The notes under the pieces were generated by a model. It saw only the letters and a list, made by a program, of their open reading frames with translations. It had not been told where the DNA came from and did no database searches. Both the position numbers and the translations under genes were made by a program. 64,000 bases of DNA from Pseudomonas sp. SL4(2022) (GTDB taxonomy: Bacteria > Pseudomonadota > Gammaproteobacteria > Pseudomonadales > Pseudomonadaceae), in contig NZ_CP113060.1 of NCBI RefSeq assembly GCF_026625725.1, positions 3,540,001 to 3,604,000 on the forward strand. The letters are read 5' to 3'. This document shows positions 35,248 to 44,969 of the stretch, in pieces; the first letter of the stretch is position 1, and each line of letters starts with the position of its first letter.

Positions 35248-36162
35248 ATGAATGAGCCGGTTCGTATTCTGTTTGTTGATGATGAAGAGCGCATTCTGCG
35301 CAGCTTGGCCCTGCAGTTTCGCCGCGAGTATGAGGTACTGACCGAGAGCGACCCGCGCCGCGCCCTGGAACGGCTGAAAAGCGAGCGTGTGCAGATTATC
35401 GTCAGTGACCAGCGCATGCCGCAGATGAGCGGTGCCGAACTGCTGGCCCAGGCGCGGCAGATTGCCCCCGATACCCTGCGCATTCTGTTGACCGGCTATT
35501 CGGACCTGGATGCCGCCGTGGAGGCGCTCAACAGTGGCGGCATCTTCCGTTACCTGACCAAGCCCTGGGACCAGCAGGAGATGGCCTTCACCCTGCGCCA
35601 GGCGGCGCAGATTGCCGCTCGCCAGATTCATGCAACTGACAGCGCTGCCGCTGTGCGTCAGGCGGTGGCGTTGAACGTGATGCTGCTGGATAACGACACA
35701 CAAACCCTTGAGGTCGTGGCTGAGTTCTGTGTCAGTGGTGGCCATCGGCTGCTGCGGGTAGCATCGTTGAACGATGCACTGACGTTACTCAACAGTCAGC
35801 CCGTGGACATGCTGATCAGCGACTTGCAGCTGGCGGGTGAGAGCACCACGCCCTTGCTGAAATCGTTGGCGCAGTTGCAGCCACGCTTGCTTAGCCTGGT
35901 GGTGACGCCGTTCTGTGATACCCAGGCGCTGCTCAAGCTGATCAACGAGGCGCAGATTTTCCGTTACCTGCCCAAGCCGATTCGTCGTGGCCTGTTTGAC
36001 AAAGGCTTGTTGGCCGCGGCTGAACAGGCGCAGATCTGGCGTGCGCAGCCGGCACAAGTGGTCACGCGACTGGCGCAGCAACCTGTTGATGATCGCGAGC
36101 GTGAGAAAGTCGGCAGTCTGCTGGGCATGCTCGGACGTTTGCGAGAGCGCCTGATTGCCTGA
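35248..36162 (+). CDS. Response regulator with two receiver domains
   Basis: A 304-residue protein made of two receivers in tandem, without an obvious output domain. The first (about 1-120) keeps all key residues (FVDDEERIL, SDQRMPQMSG, TGYSD, YLTKPW). The second (about 140-260) is divergent, with LLDNDTQTL, ISDLQLAGE and YLPKPIRR, so Asp and Lys are kept but the Thr position has changed (VVTPFCD). The C-terminus is a helical tail. It is almost certainly the partner of the CBS-HK just before it. Confidence 0.88.
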   Translation: MNEPVRILFVDDEERILRSLALQFRREYEVLTESDPRRALERLKSERVQIIVSDQRMPQMSGAELLAQARQIAPDTLRILLTGYSDLDAAVEALNSGGIFRYLTKPWDQQEMAFTLRQAAQIAARQIHATDSAAAVRQAVALNVMLLDNDTQTLEVVAEFCVSGGHRLLRVASLNDALTLLNSQPVDMLISDLQLAGESTTPLLKSLAQLQPRLLSLVVTPFCDTQALLKLINEAQIFRYLPKPIRRGLFDKGLLAAAEQAQIWRAQPAQVVTRLAQQPVDDREREKVGSLLGMLGRLRERLIA

Positions 36163-36168
36163 ATGACT

Positions 36169-36202
36169 CCCGCTGCTGCGCCTTGTGCGGCCTAGCAGCG
36201 GG
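36169..36202. terminator. Hairpin between convergent genes
   Basis: CCCGCTGCT (36169-36177) pairs with AGCAGCGGG (36194-36202) in the short gap between the response regulator and the DAHP synthase gene. There is no T-tract on either side, so efficiency as an intrinsic terminator is doubtful. Confidence 0.4.
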
Positions 36203-36215
36203 GTTGGCAGCCGCC

Positions 36216-37562
36216 TTAGCGGCGCACCTGCTTGAGGGTTTCGGCGATCAGGAAGGCCAGCTCCAGCGACTGGTCGGCGTTCATCCGTGGGTCGCAGTGG
36301 GTGTGGTAGCGGTCCGACAGGCCGTCTTCGGTGATCGGTCGCGCGCCGCCGATGCATTCGGTGACGTTCTGCCCGGTCATCTCGATGTGAATCCCCCCGG
36401 CATAGCTGCCCTCGGCCTGGTGCACGGCAAAGAACTGCTTCACTTCAGCGAGGATCTGCGCAAAGTCGCGGGTCTTGTAACCGCTTGAGGCCTTGATGGT
36501 GTTGCCGTGCATCGGGTCTGAGCTCCACAGCACCTGGCGACCTTCACGCTGCACGGTCTGGATCAGGCGCGGCAGGCCGGCTTCGACTTTGTCCGCACCC
36601 ATGCGCACGATCAGGTTGAGGCGGCCAGGATCGTTGTCCGGGTTGAGGATGTCGATCAGGCGGATCAGCTCTTCGCTGTTCATGCTCGGGCCGACTTTCA
36701 CCCCAATCGGGTTGCCCACGCCGCGCAGGAACTCAACGTGCGCGCCATCCAACTGACGGGTGCGGTCGCCGATCCACAGCATGTGGGCGGAACAGGCGTA
36801 GTCGCCGCCAGTCAGGCTGTCACGACGGACGAAGGCTTGTTCGTAGTTCAGCAGCAACGCCTCATGGGCGGTGAAGAAGCTGGTTTCGCGCACCTGAGCT
36901 GCGCCGTCCATGCCGCAGGCGCGCATAAACATCAGGGTTTCGTCGATGCGGTCGGCCAGTTGGTTGTACTTCTCGCCCAGGGCAGAGTGCTCGATGAACT
37001 CCAGGTTCCATTTGTGCACCTGATGCAGGTCGGCAAAACCGCCCTGGGCAAAGGCGCGCAGCAGGTTCAGCGAGGCGGTGGACTGGTGGTAGGCCTGCAG
37101 CAGGCGCTCCGGGGCTGGCACGCGGCTGGCGGCGTCAAAGCCGATGCCGTTGACGATGTCGCCACGGTAGGCGGGCAGGGTCACGCCGTCGATGGTTTCA
37201 TCGTTGGCCGAGCGCGGCTTGGCGAACTGACCGGCCATGCGTCCAACCTTGACCACCGGGGAGCCGGCAGCGAAGGTCATGACGATGGCCATCTGCAGCA
37301 GCACCTTGAAGGTGTCGCGGATTTTCGCCGCGCTGAACTCGGCAAAACTCTCGGCGCAATCGCCACCCTGCAGCAGAAACGCGCGGCCCTGAGTGACCTC
37401 GGCAAACTGGCGGCGCAGTTCGCGGGCTTCACCGGCAAACACCAGCGGCGGATAACCGGCCAGGGTCTGCTCGACCTGCGCCAGGTGCGCGGCGTTCGGG
37501 TACTGCGGTTGTTGCTGGATCGGCTTGGCTCTCCAGCTATCAGGACTCCAGGGTTGCGACAT
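36216..37562 (-). CDS. Class II DAHP synthase (3-deoxy-7-phosphoheptulonate synthase)
   Basis: A 448-residue plant-like type II DAHP synthase. This is the first enzyme of the shikimate pathway, condensing PEP and erythrose 4-phosphate. Family motifs are [46 protein letters not shown] and DPMHGNT. In P. aeruginosa a homolog of this length serves primary aromatic amino-acid synthesis, as opposed to the shorter phenazine-cluster paralog; here there are no phenazine genes around it. Confidence 0.93.
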   Translation of the reverse strand: MSQPWSPDSWRAKPIQQQPQYPNAAHLAQVEQTLAGYPPLVFAGEARELRRQFAEVTQGRAFLLQGGDCAESFAEFSAAKIRDTFKVLLQMAIVMTFAAGSPVVKVGRMAGQFAKPRSANDETIDGVTLPAYRGDIVNGIGFDAASRVPAPERLLQAYHQSTASLNLLRAFAQGGFADLHQVHKWNLEFIEHSALGEKYNQLADRIDETLMFMRACGMDGAAQVRETSFFTAHEALLLNYEQAFVRRDSLTGGDYACSAHMLWIGDRTRQLDGAHVEFLRGVGNPIGVKVGPSMNSEELIRLIDILNPDNDPGRLNLIVRMGADKVEAGLPRLIQTVQREGRQVLWSSDPMHGNTIKASSGYKTRDFAQILAEVKQFFAVHQAEGSYAGGIHIEMTGQNVTECIGGARPITEDGLSDRYHTHCDPRMNADQSLELAFLIAETLKQVRR

Positions 37563-37668
37563 TACGGCTCTCGGCTTAAGTCAAATCAGGCGGACGGGCA
37601 TGGTAACCGATAAGCCAGACGCTTCAAGCCGATAGGCATGATAGAGCCGCTGTATGGTGGCGTGCAGC

Positions 37669-39459
37669 TCAGGCAGTGACGGGTTTGAAACCTGCTGCTG
37701 GTGTTGTGCGCGGCAATACGTCACGCCCCGGCAGAAAGCGGCCAAAGCCCGGCTGTTTGCCCAGCGCCTCAGGGAACTCGCGGCTGCGGTGGTAGGCGAT
37801 AAGGCCGTTGATCAGTGTCGCCTCCACGGCCGCGTCATTGCGTTTTACCACCCGCTCCAGGCCGAGCACCTCCATCGGCGCTTCGTGGATGGCGTCCAGT
37901 TCATCAGTCAGGCCGTCTGGGTTGACGATCACCAGATCAGCCCGGTCGCCCATGCGGATATAGCCCGCATTCACGCCGATAAAGTCCGCCAGCTCACCGC
38001 TCAACCGGTGGATGGCATGGCCCACGGTCATAAACGGCGTGCCGGCCCGTTCAGCGTCGCGCACGTATTTGAGAAAGCGCAGCGGGAAGTTGTATTGGGC
38101 AATCGAGCGCAGGTGCGCGCCGGAGTCGGCAAAGCCCGGCTGGGTCCAGGGGCTGGCCAGCAGTGCGTGCATGACGGCCTCGCGCTGATTGCCGTAGCAG
38201 GTGGTCCACTTCAGCGCTTCGCGGTACTGGCAGGCCAGCTCGAAATAGGCATCCACCGGGTCGAGGCCGCGCGCAGCACCCAGTTGCTTGAAGTTCTGGC
38301 CGACCATGCTGGCGTCCGGGCACTCGGTCACCCAGCAGTCGGAGAAATCGCGGTGCCACAGGCCTTTGGTGAGGATGGCCTTGACCTGCTTCTTGAACAG
38401 AGCGCGGAACTGCGGCTCCTGCACCTTGGCGTACAGCTCGTCCGGGTCTTTGATGTTGCGCAGGATTTCGCCCGCGCCGAACTCCTCGAAGGCGTTCACG
38501 TTCAGCCCTTCCAAGCGCAGGGTGAAGGGCGCAGGCAGTGTCTGCCAGCGGAAATGGCCGCGCAAGACGGTGTTGGCCAGCCAGCCGGAGAGGCGGGTGA
38601 AGCGGTGCAGCAGTGGCTGGGATTTCAAGTCCAGCGCGGTGAGCATTGAACACTTAAGCGGTTTGCGGAACCAACCGTGGGCTTGATAGAGGAAGGCAAA
38701 CACATTGACCTTGGTCACCGCATCCGGCGCGCCCTGCAGCACCGCACCACGCCGGCGCAGAACGGCAAACAGGCGGGAGAACTCATGCCAGTTGGCAAAG
38801 GTTGAAGGCAGCGGGCTGGACCAAGCGCGGTCACCGTCCATTTTGTCCAGTTTGGTGGTCATCACCGACAGGCCAATACAGCCGGCATCCAGCGCCTCTT
38901 CCAATAGCTGTTCCATGCGCTGCAATTCGGCTTCGGTGGGTTTGATTTTGCTGGTGGCCCGCTGCAGGCCCATCACCGCTACGCGCAGTTCCGAGTGACC
39001 GAGGAAGGAGCTGATGTTAGGCCCCAGCGGATGCTGGTCGTAGAAGGTGCGGTAGCCGGCCGCATCGCGCCAAGTTTTCTTCTGCTGCAGGATCGGCAGC
39101 ACGTATTCACGCGGTACCGCCTCAACACGGGTGAACAGGTCGGAGCAGTCCTCGGCATCGGCCAGCACCATGCTGATCGAGCAGGAGCCGATGGTCACGC
39201 TGGTCACACCGTGGCGCACGGATTCTTTCAAGGCGGGGGCGGCGATCACTTCGGCATCGTAGTGCGAGTGGATTTCCAGAAAGCCCGGTGTCACCCACTT
39301 GCCGGCGGCATCCAGCACCTCGGGGCAGCCGCGCTCATCCAGCGGGCTGAGGCTCAGTACATCAATGCGTCCATTCTTGATGCCGATATGCCGCAGCGCA
39401 CCGGGTGCGCCTGTACCGTCGAAATACAGACCATTCTTGATGATGATGTCGAAGCTCAT
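37669..39459 (-). CDS. D-aminoacylase-like amidohydrolase
   Basis: A 596-residue metal-dependent hydrolase of the N-acyl-D-amino-acid deacylase branch: the N-terminal composite-domain signature DIIIKNGLYFDGTGAPG, the metal-binding EIHSHYDAEV, and FADSGAHLR and GDRADLVIVNPDGL near the end. Its real substrate may be any cyclic or acyl amide, not necessarily a D-amino acid. The ATG (39459) overlaps the stop of the TSUP transporter gene by four bases, so it is the last cistron of the accessory operon running from 43234. Confidence 0.85.
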   Translation of the reverse strand: MSFDIIIKNGLYFDGTGAPGALRHIGIKNGRIDVLSLSPLDERGCPEVLDAAGKWVTPGFLEIHSHYDAEVIAAPALKESVRHGVTSVTIGSCSISMVLADAEDCSDLFTRVEAVPREYVLPILQQKKTWRDAAGYRTFYDQHPLGPNISSFLGHSELRVAVMGLQRATSKIKPTEAELQRMEQLLEEALDAGCIGLSVMTTKLDKMDGDRAWSSPLPSTFANWHEFSRLFAVLRRRGAVLQGAPDAVTKVNVFAFLYQAHGWFRKPLKCSMLTALDLKSQPLLHRFTRLSGWLANTVLRGHFRWQTLPAPFTLRLEGLNVNAFEEFGAGEILRNIKDPDELYAKVQEPQFRALFKKQVKAILTKGLWHRDFSDCWVTECPDASMVGQNFKQLGAARGLDPVDAYFELACQYREALKWTTCYGNQREAVMHALLASPWTQPGFADSGAHLRSIAQYNFPLRFLKYVRDAERAGTPFMTVGHAIHRLSGELADFIGVNAGYIRMGDRADLVIVNPDGLTDELDAIHEAPMEVLGLERVVKRNDAAVEATLINGLIAYHRSREFPEALGKQPGFGRFLPGRDVLPRTTPAAGFKPVTA

Positions 39460-40196
39460 AGCAGACTCCAGGGCGCGAGCAGCAGGCCGCCGGTGACCAG
39501 CAGCAACAGGTAGATGGCAATGCGGAAATGCTGTTCGTTGAAGCGTTGGTGCAGGCGCTCACCCAGCCACACGCCGATCAGCAGCAGGGGTGCGTAACTG
39601 GCGACCTGGGGCAGCGCGGGGAGCAGGCGGCCGTCGAGCAGGAGGGCCAGCGTCAGCAGGCTGTTGAGGGTGAACCACACGGTGACCAGGGTGGCGCGCA
39701 GGCGCGCCTTGTCCAGCTGGGTGCCAGCCAGGGCGAACACCAGCAGCGGCCCGCCGGAAGCAAACAAGCCGTGGCTGACACCCGCACAGGCGCTGAGCAG
39801 GCGGCTGAGCCATAGGGGGCGCGCGGACTGCACGGTTACGTGGCGCAAACGCCACAGCTCACGGGCAGCAAACCACAGCACCAGTGCGCCAAACAGGCGC
39901 TTGGCCAAAGCTGAGTCGAGGAAGGGCAGCAGGGCATAACCGATCAGCGTACCGAGCAGCATGCCGGGCAGAATCATGCCCAGCAACAGGCGGCGGTCGA
40001 TCATCTGCCGATGGCGCCAGACCAGATAACCCGTCATGCAGATGTTCAGCGGCACCAACACCGGCAGCAACTGATCAATCGGCAGCAGCAGGGCGCCCAG
40101 CGACAGGGCGATGACGATACTGCCGAAGCCGGTGATCGCTTCCAGTGTGTAGGCCAGCAGGATAAAGCCCGCCAGGGCTAGCCAGGCCAATTCCAT
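39456..40196 (-). CDS. TSUP (TauE/SafE) family membrane transporter
   Basis: A 246-residue protein with eight likely transmembrane helices and the family signature ITGFGSIVIALSLGALLLP followed by VPLNICMTGYLVW. The family exports sulfite, sulfoacetate or organic anions. ATG 40196 overlaps the stop of the preceding SDR by one base (TGATG), which supports translational coupling and excludes the longer N-terminal frame. Confidence 0.87.
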   Translation of the reverse strand: MELAWLALAGFILLAYTLEAITGFGSIVIALSLGALLLPIDQLLPVLVPLNICMTGYLVWRHRQMIDRRLLLGMILPGMLLGTLIGYALLPFLDSALAKRLFGALVLWFAARELWRLRHVTVQSARPLWLSRLLSACAGVSHGLFASGGPLLVFALAGTQLDKARLRATLVTVWFTLNSLLTLALLLDGRLLPALPQVASYAPLLLIGVWLGERLHQRFNEQHFRIAIYLLLLVTGGLLLAPWSLL

Positions 40197-40978
40197 CAGT
40201 CCATCTCTGCCGCGAAACGCGCGCTCATCTTGCGGTAGTAGAAACCCGGTGCGATGCGCCACAGCAGGCTGGCCAGCCAGCTGCCGCGGTCGGGGAACAG
40301 GCGTTCGCGGCCTAGGGTCTGGGCCTGGAGAATCTGCTTGGCCATCCAGTCGGCACCGCGTATGCGGCCGATGGTGGAGCGGGCATGGCCGGCAGGTTTG
40401 CCGTCAGCCCCGAGGGCGTTGAGATCAATGGGAGTGTCGAGAAAGCTCGGGTACACCAGCAGCATGCCAATGCCATCACGGGCGACCTCGGCGCGCAGCA
40501 CCTCAAAGAACTGACTGAGGGCGCTTTTCGCCGCGCAATATCCCGCCCGGCCCAGCACCGGCATCCAACCGGCCATGGAACCGATGGCGATGATCTGGCC
40601 GCGGCTTTGTTGCAGCAGAGGCAGGGCGCTGAGGGTCAGCTCCACTGGCGCGTGATAATCCACCGCCATGACGGTGCGAAACACGGCGGGGTCGGTCTGC
40701 ATTGTGGGTGAGCGATGGGTGATGCCCGCGTTGTTGATCAGCACATCAAGCCGGCCGAAACGCTCGCGGCAGGCGTTCAGCAATTGTCGGTGCAGGGCCG
40801 GATCGGTGATGTCGCCGGGCAGGCCCAGTACACACTCAGTCCCCAACTCGCGGACGCGCTCGGCCAGACCGTCAGCATTGATGTCGGTCAGCAGCAGGGC
40901 GTAGCCCGCCGCATGATAGGCGCGCGCCAGTGCCCAGCCGAGGCCGCTGGCGGCACCGGTGATCAGTGCAATACGCAT
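40196..40978 (-). CDS. Short-chain dehydrogenase/reductase of the accessory operon
   Basis: A 260-residue classical SDR with the cofactor motif TGAASGLG at 7-14, INNAG and the catalytic motif YCAAK preceded by GSMAGW. Acidic residue TDIN at the end of beta-2 suggests NAD rather than NADP. It overlaps the next gene (TSUP) by one base, and its own ATG sits at the stop of the SBF transporter gene. The substrate is probably an alcohol or ketone linked to the flavin monooxygenase step. Confidence 0.87.
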   Translation of the reverse strand: MRIALITGAASGLGWALARAYHAAGYALLLTDINADGLAERVRELGTECVLGLPGDITDPALHRQLLNACRERFGRLDVLINNAGITHRSPTMQTDPAVFRTVMAVDYHAPVELTLSALPLLQQSRGQIIAIGSMAGWMPVLGRAGYCAAKSALSQFFEVLRAEVARDGIGMLLVYPSFLDTPIDLNALGADGKPAGHARSTIGRIRGADWMAKQILQAQTLGRERLFPDRGSWLASLLWRIAPGFYYRKMSARFAAEMD

Positions 40979-41904
40979 CAGTGAGTGCCTTCGCCGAGAG
41001 CCCTGGCCGGTGCACTGGCGGGTGGGGTGCGTGACCAGTAGAGCGCCAGAATCAGCCCGGACAGCAGCTGCCAGCAGCCCCAGAAGGCGGCAATCAGCAG
41101 CATGCCGCCAGCTTGCGGGAAGAAGGTGAAGATCAGCGCCATGCCCAGTGCCGAGTTATGGATGCCGGTTTCCAGGGTGACGGCGCGTACATCCGCTTCG
41201 GGCAAGCGCCACAGCCGTGCACAGAGGTAGCCCAGCAGCAGCGCCATGCAGTTGAGGCCCACCACCAGCCAGAAGAACAGGTGGAAGTAATCGATGAACT
41301 GCGTGAAGTTCTTGGCGAATGCACCGCCGACAAAGGCCAGCATCACCAGCAGGGAGAAGTGGCGCAGCGGTTTTTCCAGTTTGTGCGCCAGCTGCGGATG
41401 GCGCTTGCCCAGCAGCATGCCGAGCACCATGGGCAGCACCAGTACCAGCAGCACCATCAGCAGCAGCTCGACCGGGTCGACACTGATTTCCGTGAGCAGT
41501 GCGCGGGTGCTGGGATTGAGGCCGGCATACAGGGCGAAATTGAGCGGGGTGAAGATCCCCGCCGTCACGCTCGACACTGCGGTGACGCTGGCCGACACCG
41601 CGACGTTGCCGCGCCCCAACCAGGTCATGATGTTGGAGAAGGTGCCGCTGGGGCAGGTGGCGACCAGGATCATGCCCAGGGCCAGGCTTGGGTCGATCGG
41701 CAGGAGGATGGTCAGCAGGCAGGTCGAGGCCGGCAGCAGGATAAACTGCACCAGCATGCCGATCAGCGGGGCTTTGGGGGCGCGCAGGATGCGTTTGAAA
41801 TCATCGGCACGCAGTTCCAGCGACACGCCGAACATCATCAGCGCGATGATCGCGTTCAGGGCAATCATCGCGCTGGGGGAAAACTCAAGATTGACGGCAG
41901 GCAT
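40978..41904 (-). CDS. Bile acid:sodium symporter family (SBF) transporter
   Basis: A 308-residue membrane protein with about nine helices. Family motifs include LVATCPSGTFSNIMTWLGRGN and the second GIHNSALGMALIF. Such proteins import organic anions, steroid or bile-like acids, or pantothenate. Its start overlaps the end of the flavin monooxygenase gene by 20 bases and its stop overlaps the SDR start by one, showing strict coupling in the operon. Confidence 0.87.
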   Translation of the reverse strand: MPAVNLEFSPSAMIALNAIIALMMFGVSLELRADDFKRILRAPKAPLIGMLVQFILLPASTCLLTILLPIDPSLALGMILVATCPSGTFSNIMTWLGRGNVAVSASVTAVSSVTAGIFTPLNFALYAGLNPSTRALLTEISVDPVELLLMVLLVLVLPMVLGMLLGKRHPQLAHKLEKPLRHFSLLVMLAFVGGAFAKNFTQFIDYFHLFFWLVVGLNCMALLLGYLCARLWRLPEADVRAVTLETGIHNSALGMALIFTFFPQAGGMLLIAAFWGCWQLLSGLILALYWSRTPPASAPARALGEGTH

Positions 41905-43234
41905 CGTGGTTTTCCTGGGCAGTGGTTGAGTTCAGTGGCGGCAGGTTCTGCTGCAGTTCAGCGATGTGCTGCTTCACACTCGCGCGGTAGCTGTCCTTGT
42001 GCACGTAATAGGCCATGCGCTCCAGCTTCAGGTAGCTATAGCCGCCATCCAGGCGTTGTGCACTGCGCGCCTGCACCAGGCGGCGGAAGTCGCGGGCGGC
42101 GACGCTACCTTGCTGCTGTTGGCGAATCACCAATGCCACCAGCTCGGCCTGCTCGTCGCGGCCCTGCCAGCCCAGGCCCGAGGCCTCGACCATGCCCATC
42201 ATGAACAGGTTGTCGTACTCGGGGTGGAACACGTTCAGGTACAGCTGCGGCGCGCCGGCCTGGCTCGGCCAGTTGAGGTGAGCGCGGTCGATAAAGGGGT
42301 AGTTGAGCGTATAGCCGGTGCCTTGCAGAATCAGGTCGTATTCGGCCTGTTCACCATCGCTGAAGGTCACCTGCAGGCCATCAACCTTGGCCACATCCCG
42401 GCGTGCCTTGATATCGCCATGGCCGAGGTAATGCAGCACCAGGGAGTTCATCACCGGGTGCGATTCATAGAGTTTGTAGTCCGGGTCTGGCAGGCCGTAT
42501 TGCGAGGGTTTACCGACCAGGGCGCGCACCAGCAGGCCGTCGACCCACTGTTTGAGCGGGCGCGGCAGTTTGATCGCGCCGCCGAGGGTGTCGATAGGCC
42601 GGCCGAGGGCGAATTTGGGCAGGAAGTAATAGCCGCGGCGCACTGACAGATCGACCGAGGCGGCGCGGTGCACAGCGTCCACGGCAATGTCGCAGGCCGA
42701 GTTGCCACAGCCGATCACCAGCACGCGCTTGCCGTCGAACACGGCTGCCGAGCGGTAGGCGCTGGAGTGCATCAGTTCGCCGCTGAAGTTGCCTGGAAGC
42801 GCCGGCTGGTTGGCCGTGTGCAGGGTGCCATTGGCGATCAGTACGCCATCGACGTGCCATTCACGCTGCACGCCGTGCTGTTCGCTGATCAGCTTCCAGC
42901 CCTTGTTCAGACGCTGGATATCGACCACCCGGGTGTTGAACTGGTAGTGCGCATACAGGCCGAAATGCGCGGCATAGTCGCGGAAGTAGCGGCGCATTTC
43001 GCTGTGATGCGGGTAAGGGGCCACCTCGTCGCGCATCGGGAACTCGCTGAACTGGGTGGTGCCCTTGGAGGAAATCAGGTGCGCCGAGTCATACATGGTG
43101 CTGTGCGGATTATCGATATCCCATAAGCCGCCAACATCGCAGTGCTGTTCGAAACCGACAAAGTCGATGCCGTGCTTGTGCAGTTGACGTGCTGTACACA
43201 GCCCCATGGGGCCGGCACCGATGATCGCGTACAT
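41885..43234 (-). CDS. Flavin-containing monooxygenase (FMO / Baeyer-Villiger type)
   Basis: A 449-residue FAD and NADPH enzyme. The FAD Rossmann motif GAGPMG is at 6-11, the FMO/BVMO fingerprint FSGELMHSSAY lies in the middle, and a second Rossmann, VIGCGNSACDIA, binds NADPH. It is the first gene of the five-gene operon. Substrate classes for this branch include ketones (Baeyer-Villiger) and sulfur or nitrogen centres (oxygenation). The SBF transporter and the amidohydrolase downstream suggest uptake and breakdown of a bulky organic compound. Confidence 0.9.
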   Translation of the reverse strand: MYAIIGAGPMGLCTARQLHKHGIDFVGFEQHCDVGGLWDIDNPHSTMYDSAHLISSKGTTQFSEFPMRDEVAPYPHHSEMRRYFRDYAAHFGLYAHYQFNTRVVDIQRLNKGWKLISEQHGVQREWHVDGVLIANGTLHTANQPALPGNFSGELMHSSAYRSAAVFDGKRVLVIGCGNSACDIAVDAVHRAASVDLSVRRGYYFLPKFALGRPIDTLGGAIKLPRPLKQWVDGLLVRALVGKPSQYGLPDPDYKLYESHPVMNSLVLHYLGHGDIKARRDVAKVDGLQVTFSDGEQAEYDLILQGTGYTLNYPFIDRAHLNWPSQAGAPQLYLNVFHPEYDNLFMMGMVEASGLGWQGRDEQAELVALVIRQQQQGSVAARDFRRLVQARSAQRLDGGYSYLKLERMAYYVHKDSYRASVKQHIAELQQNLPPLNSTTAQENHDACRQS

Positions 43235-43397
43235 GGCAAACCTCGATAATCGTTTTTATTGTTGTAGCCGTATAGCGACGAACTCGGCGTCCCCGACTGC
43301 GGCAAATTATCGCGTGACCAGGGGAGGGTGCCTCAATGACAATTAGCGCCTTTCCTCTGACCGAAATGGTCGGGGATGTCACGGTGGAGTGTGCGGG

Positions 43398-44171
43398 ATG
43401 CCAGGTTTACCTCCGGTTGGGCAGATGCCGGACCCACTGTTGATCGCCGAAGTGCACGATGCCTTCGGGGTGATTCAGGTGGTCGAAATGGGCGCTTACC
43501 GCTTTCTTGAATTCGGTGAAGCGATTGAGCAGAGCTGCGTCTATATGCCGGATCCCAGCTGGCTGGAGTATGACTACACCCGCGCCATGCTGCTTGGTGC
43601 ACTGTGCCATGAACAGCCGGAAAGCGCGCTGTTTCTCGGTCTTGGTGCCGGCAACCTGACGCAGGCCTGCCTGAAGTTTCTGCCGCTGGATGATGTTGAG
43701 GTGATCGAACTGCGTGCCGATGTGCCGCGCCTGGCCATGGAGCATATGGGGCTGACCGATGACGCGCGCCTGACCATCCGTATCGGCGATGCGCTGGATC
43801 TTCTGGAAAGTGCCGAGAAAACCGACCTGCTGTTTGTCGACCTGTACACCGATCATGGTCCGGCGACCGGGCATCTGGCCTGGCGCTTCCTGGAAAACTG
43901 CCAGAAGCAGCTCAACCCTGGCGGCTGGCTGATCATCAATCAGTGGGCCGGCAATGACGGCAAACCCCTCGGCGCGCCGCTGCTGCGCGGCCTCTACCAT
44001 CGGCATTACTGGGAGTGCCCAGTAAAAGAGGGCAATGTGGTATTGCTGGTGCCGGCGGATCTGGAGCAGGACATCGACTTTGCCGAACTGCGGCGCCGTA
44101 ATGAGCTGCTGGCGCCACAGTTCGGTTATTCGCTGGAGTCGTTGATCAAAGCGGTACGTCCGGCGACTTGA
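43398..44171 (+). CDS. Spermidine synthase-like methyltransferase-fold protein
   Basis: A 257-residue protein with a spermidine-synthase/Rossmann methyltransferase fold: YMPDPSWLEYDYTRAML, the nucleotide loop LFLGLGAGNLTQACL, VIELRADV and LLFVDLYTDHGP. The polyamine-synthase Asp (in VDLYTD) is present, but the family includes many non-polyamine relatives. GGAG at 43386-43389 lies 8 bases before ATG 43398. It is divergent from the flavin monooxygenase operon. Confidence 0.78.
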   Translation: MPGLPPVGQMPDPLLIAEVHDAFGVIQVVEMGAYRFLEFGEAIEQSCVYMPDPSWLEYDYTRAMLLGALCHEQPESALFLGLGAGNLTQACLKFLPLDDVEVIELRADVPRLAMEHMGLTDDARLTIRIGDALDLLESAEKTDLLFVDLYTDHGPATGHLAWRFLENCQKQLNPGGWLIINQWAGNDGKPLGAPLLRGLYHRHYWECPVKEGNVVLLVPADLEQDIDFAELRRRNELLAPQFGYSLESLIKAVRPAT

Positions 44172-44177
44172 TCAAGC

Positions 44178-44969
44178 TCAACGCCCTTTAAAGTCGCCCG
44201 GACGGCGCTCCAGCATGGCTCGCACACCTTCCTGCGCATCTTCACTGGCCATCAGTCGTGTGACGGTTTTATGCAGGCTGGCGGCAGCAGCATTCGGGCC
44301 TTCCACTATCGCCTGACGGGCGGAAGCCAGGGTGGCCTGAACACCCAGTGGCGCTTGTGCGGCGATGCGTTCGGCCAGCCACAGCGCCTTGGGCAGCAAC
44401 TCTTCGCTGGCCACCACTTCCTGCACCAGTCCCAGGCGATAGGCCTCGTGGGCGTCAAACTCATCCCCGGTCAGCAGCCAGCGCATGGCATTGCCCCAAC
44501 CGGCGCTCTGGTGCATGCGCAAGGTGGCGCCGCCGAACGGGAAGATGCCACGCTGCACTTCCATCTGCGCGAAGCGGGTGTTGCTGGCACACAGGTTGAT
44601 GTCTGAAGCGAGCATCAGTTCGATGCCGATGGTGTAGCAGTAACCTTGTGCGGCCACGATCACCGGCTTGCTGACGCGCGGTCCGCCAAACACGCCCCAG
44701 GGATCGCAGCCGTCTTCAGGTATCTTCCAGCCGGCGGCAAACTGTGCGGCCACATTGGCCAGGTCCAGGCCTGCGGTGAAGTGTTCACCATGGGCAAATA
44801 CCAGTGCCACCCGTGCCTCGCTGTCGCGTTCGAACTCACCGTAGGCCCGGCACAGGTCATCGAGCATGGGCATGTCGAAGGCATTGCGCTTGCTCGATCG
44901 GTCCAGGCCGATCAACATGATCTGGCCGCGTTTTTCACGGCTCACGCGGCCGCTGGTGCTTTGGGTCAT
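44178..44969 (-). CDS. Enoyl-CoA hydratase / isomerase family protein
   Basis: A 263-residue crotonase: oxyanion-hole segments FAHGEHFTAGLDLANV and VAAQGYCYTIGIELMLASDI, with helical C-terminus. The substrate is unknown; it may serve general beta-oxidation. It runs convergent to the spermidine synthase-like gene, with only 6 bases between the stops. ATG 44969 gives the normal length; the longer frame runs out into non-coding DNA. Confidence 0.85.
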   Translation of the reverse strand: MTQSTSGRVSREKRGQIMLIGLDRSSKRNAFDMPMLDDLCRAYGEFERDSEARVALVFAHGEHFTAGLDLANVAAQFAAGWKIPEDGCDPWGVFGGPRVSKPVIVAAQGYCYTIGIELMLASDINLCASNTRFAQMEVQRGIFPFGGATLRMHQSAGWGNAMRWLLTGDEFDAHEAYRLGLVQEVVASEELLPKALWLAERIAAQAPLGVQATLASARQAIVEGPNAAAASLHKTVTRLMASEDAQEGVRAMLERRPGDFKGR

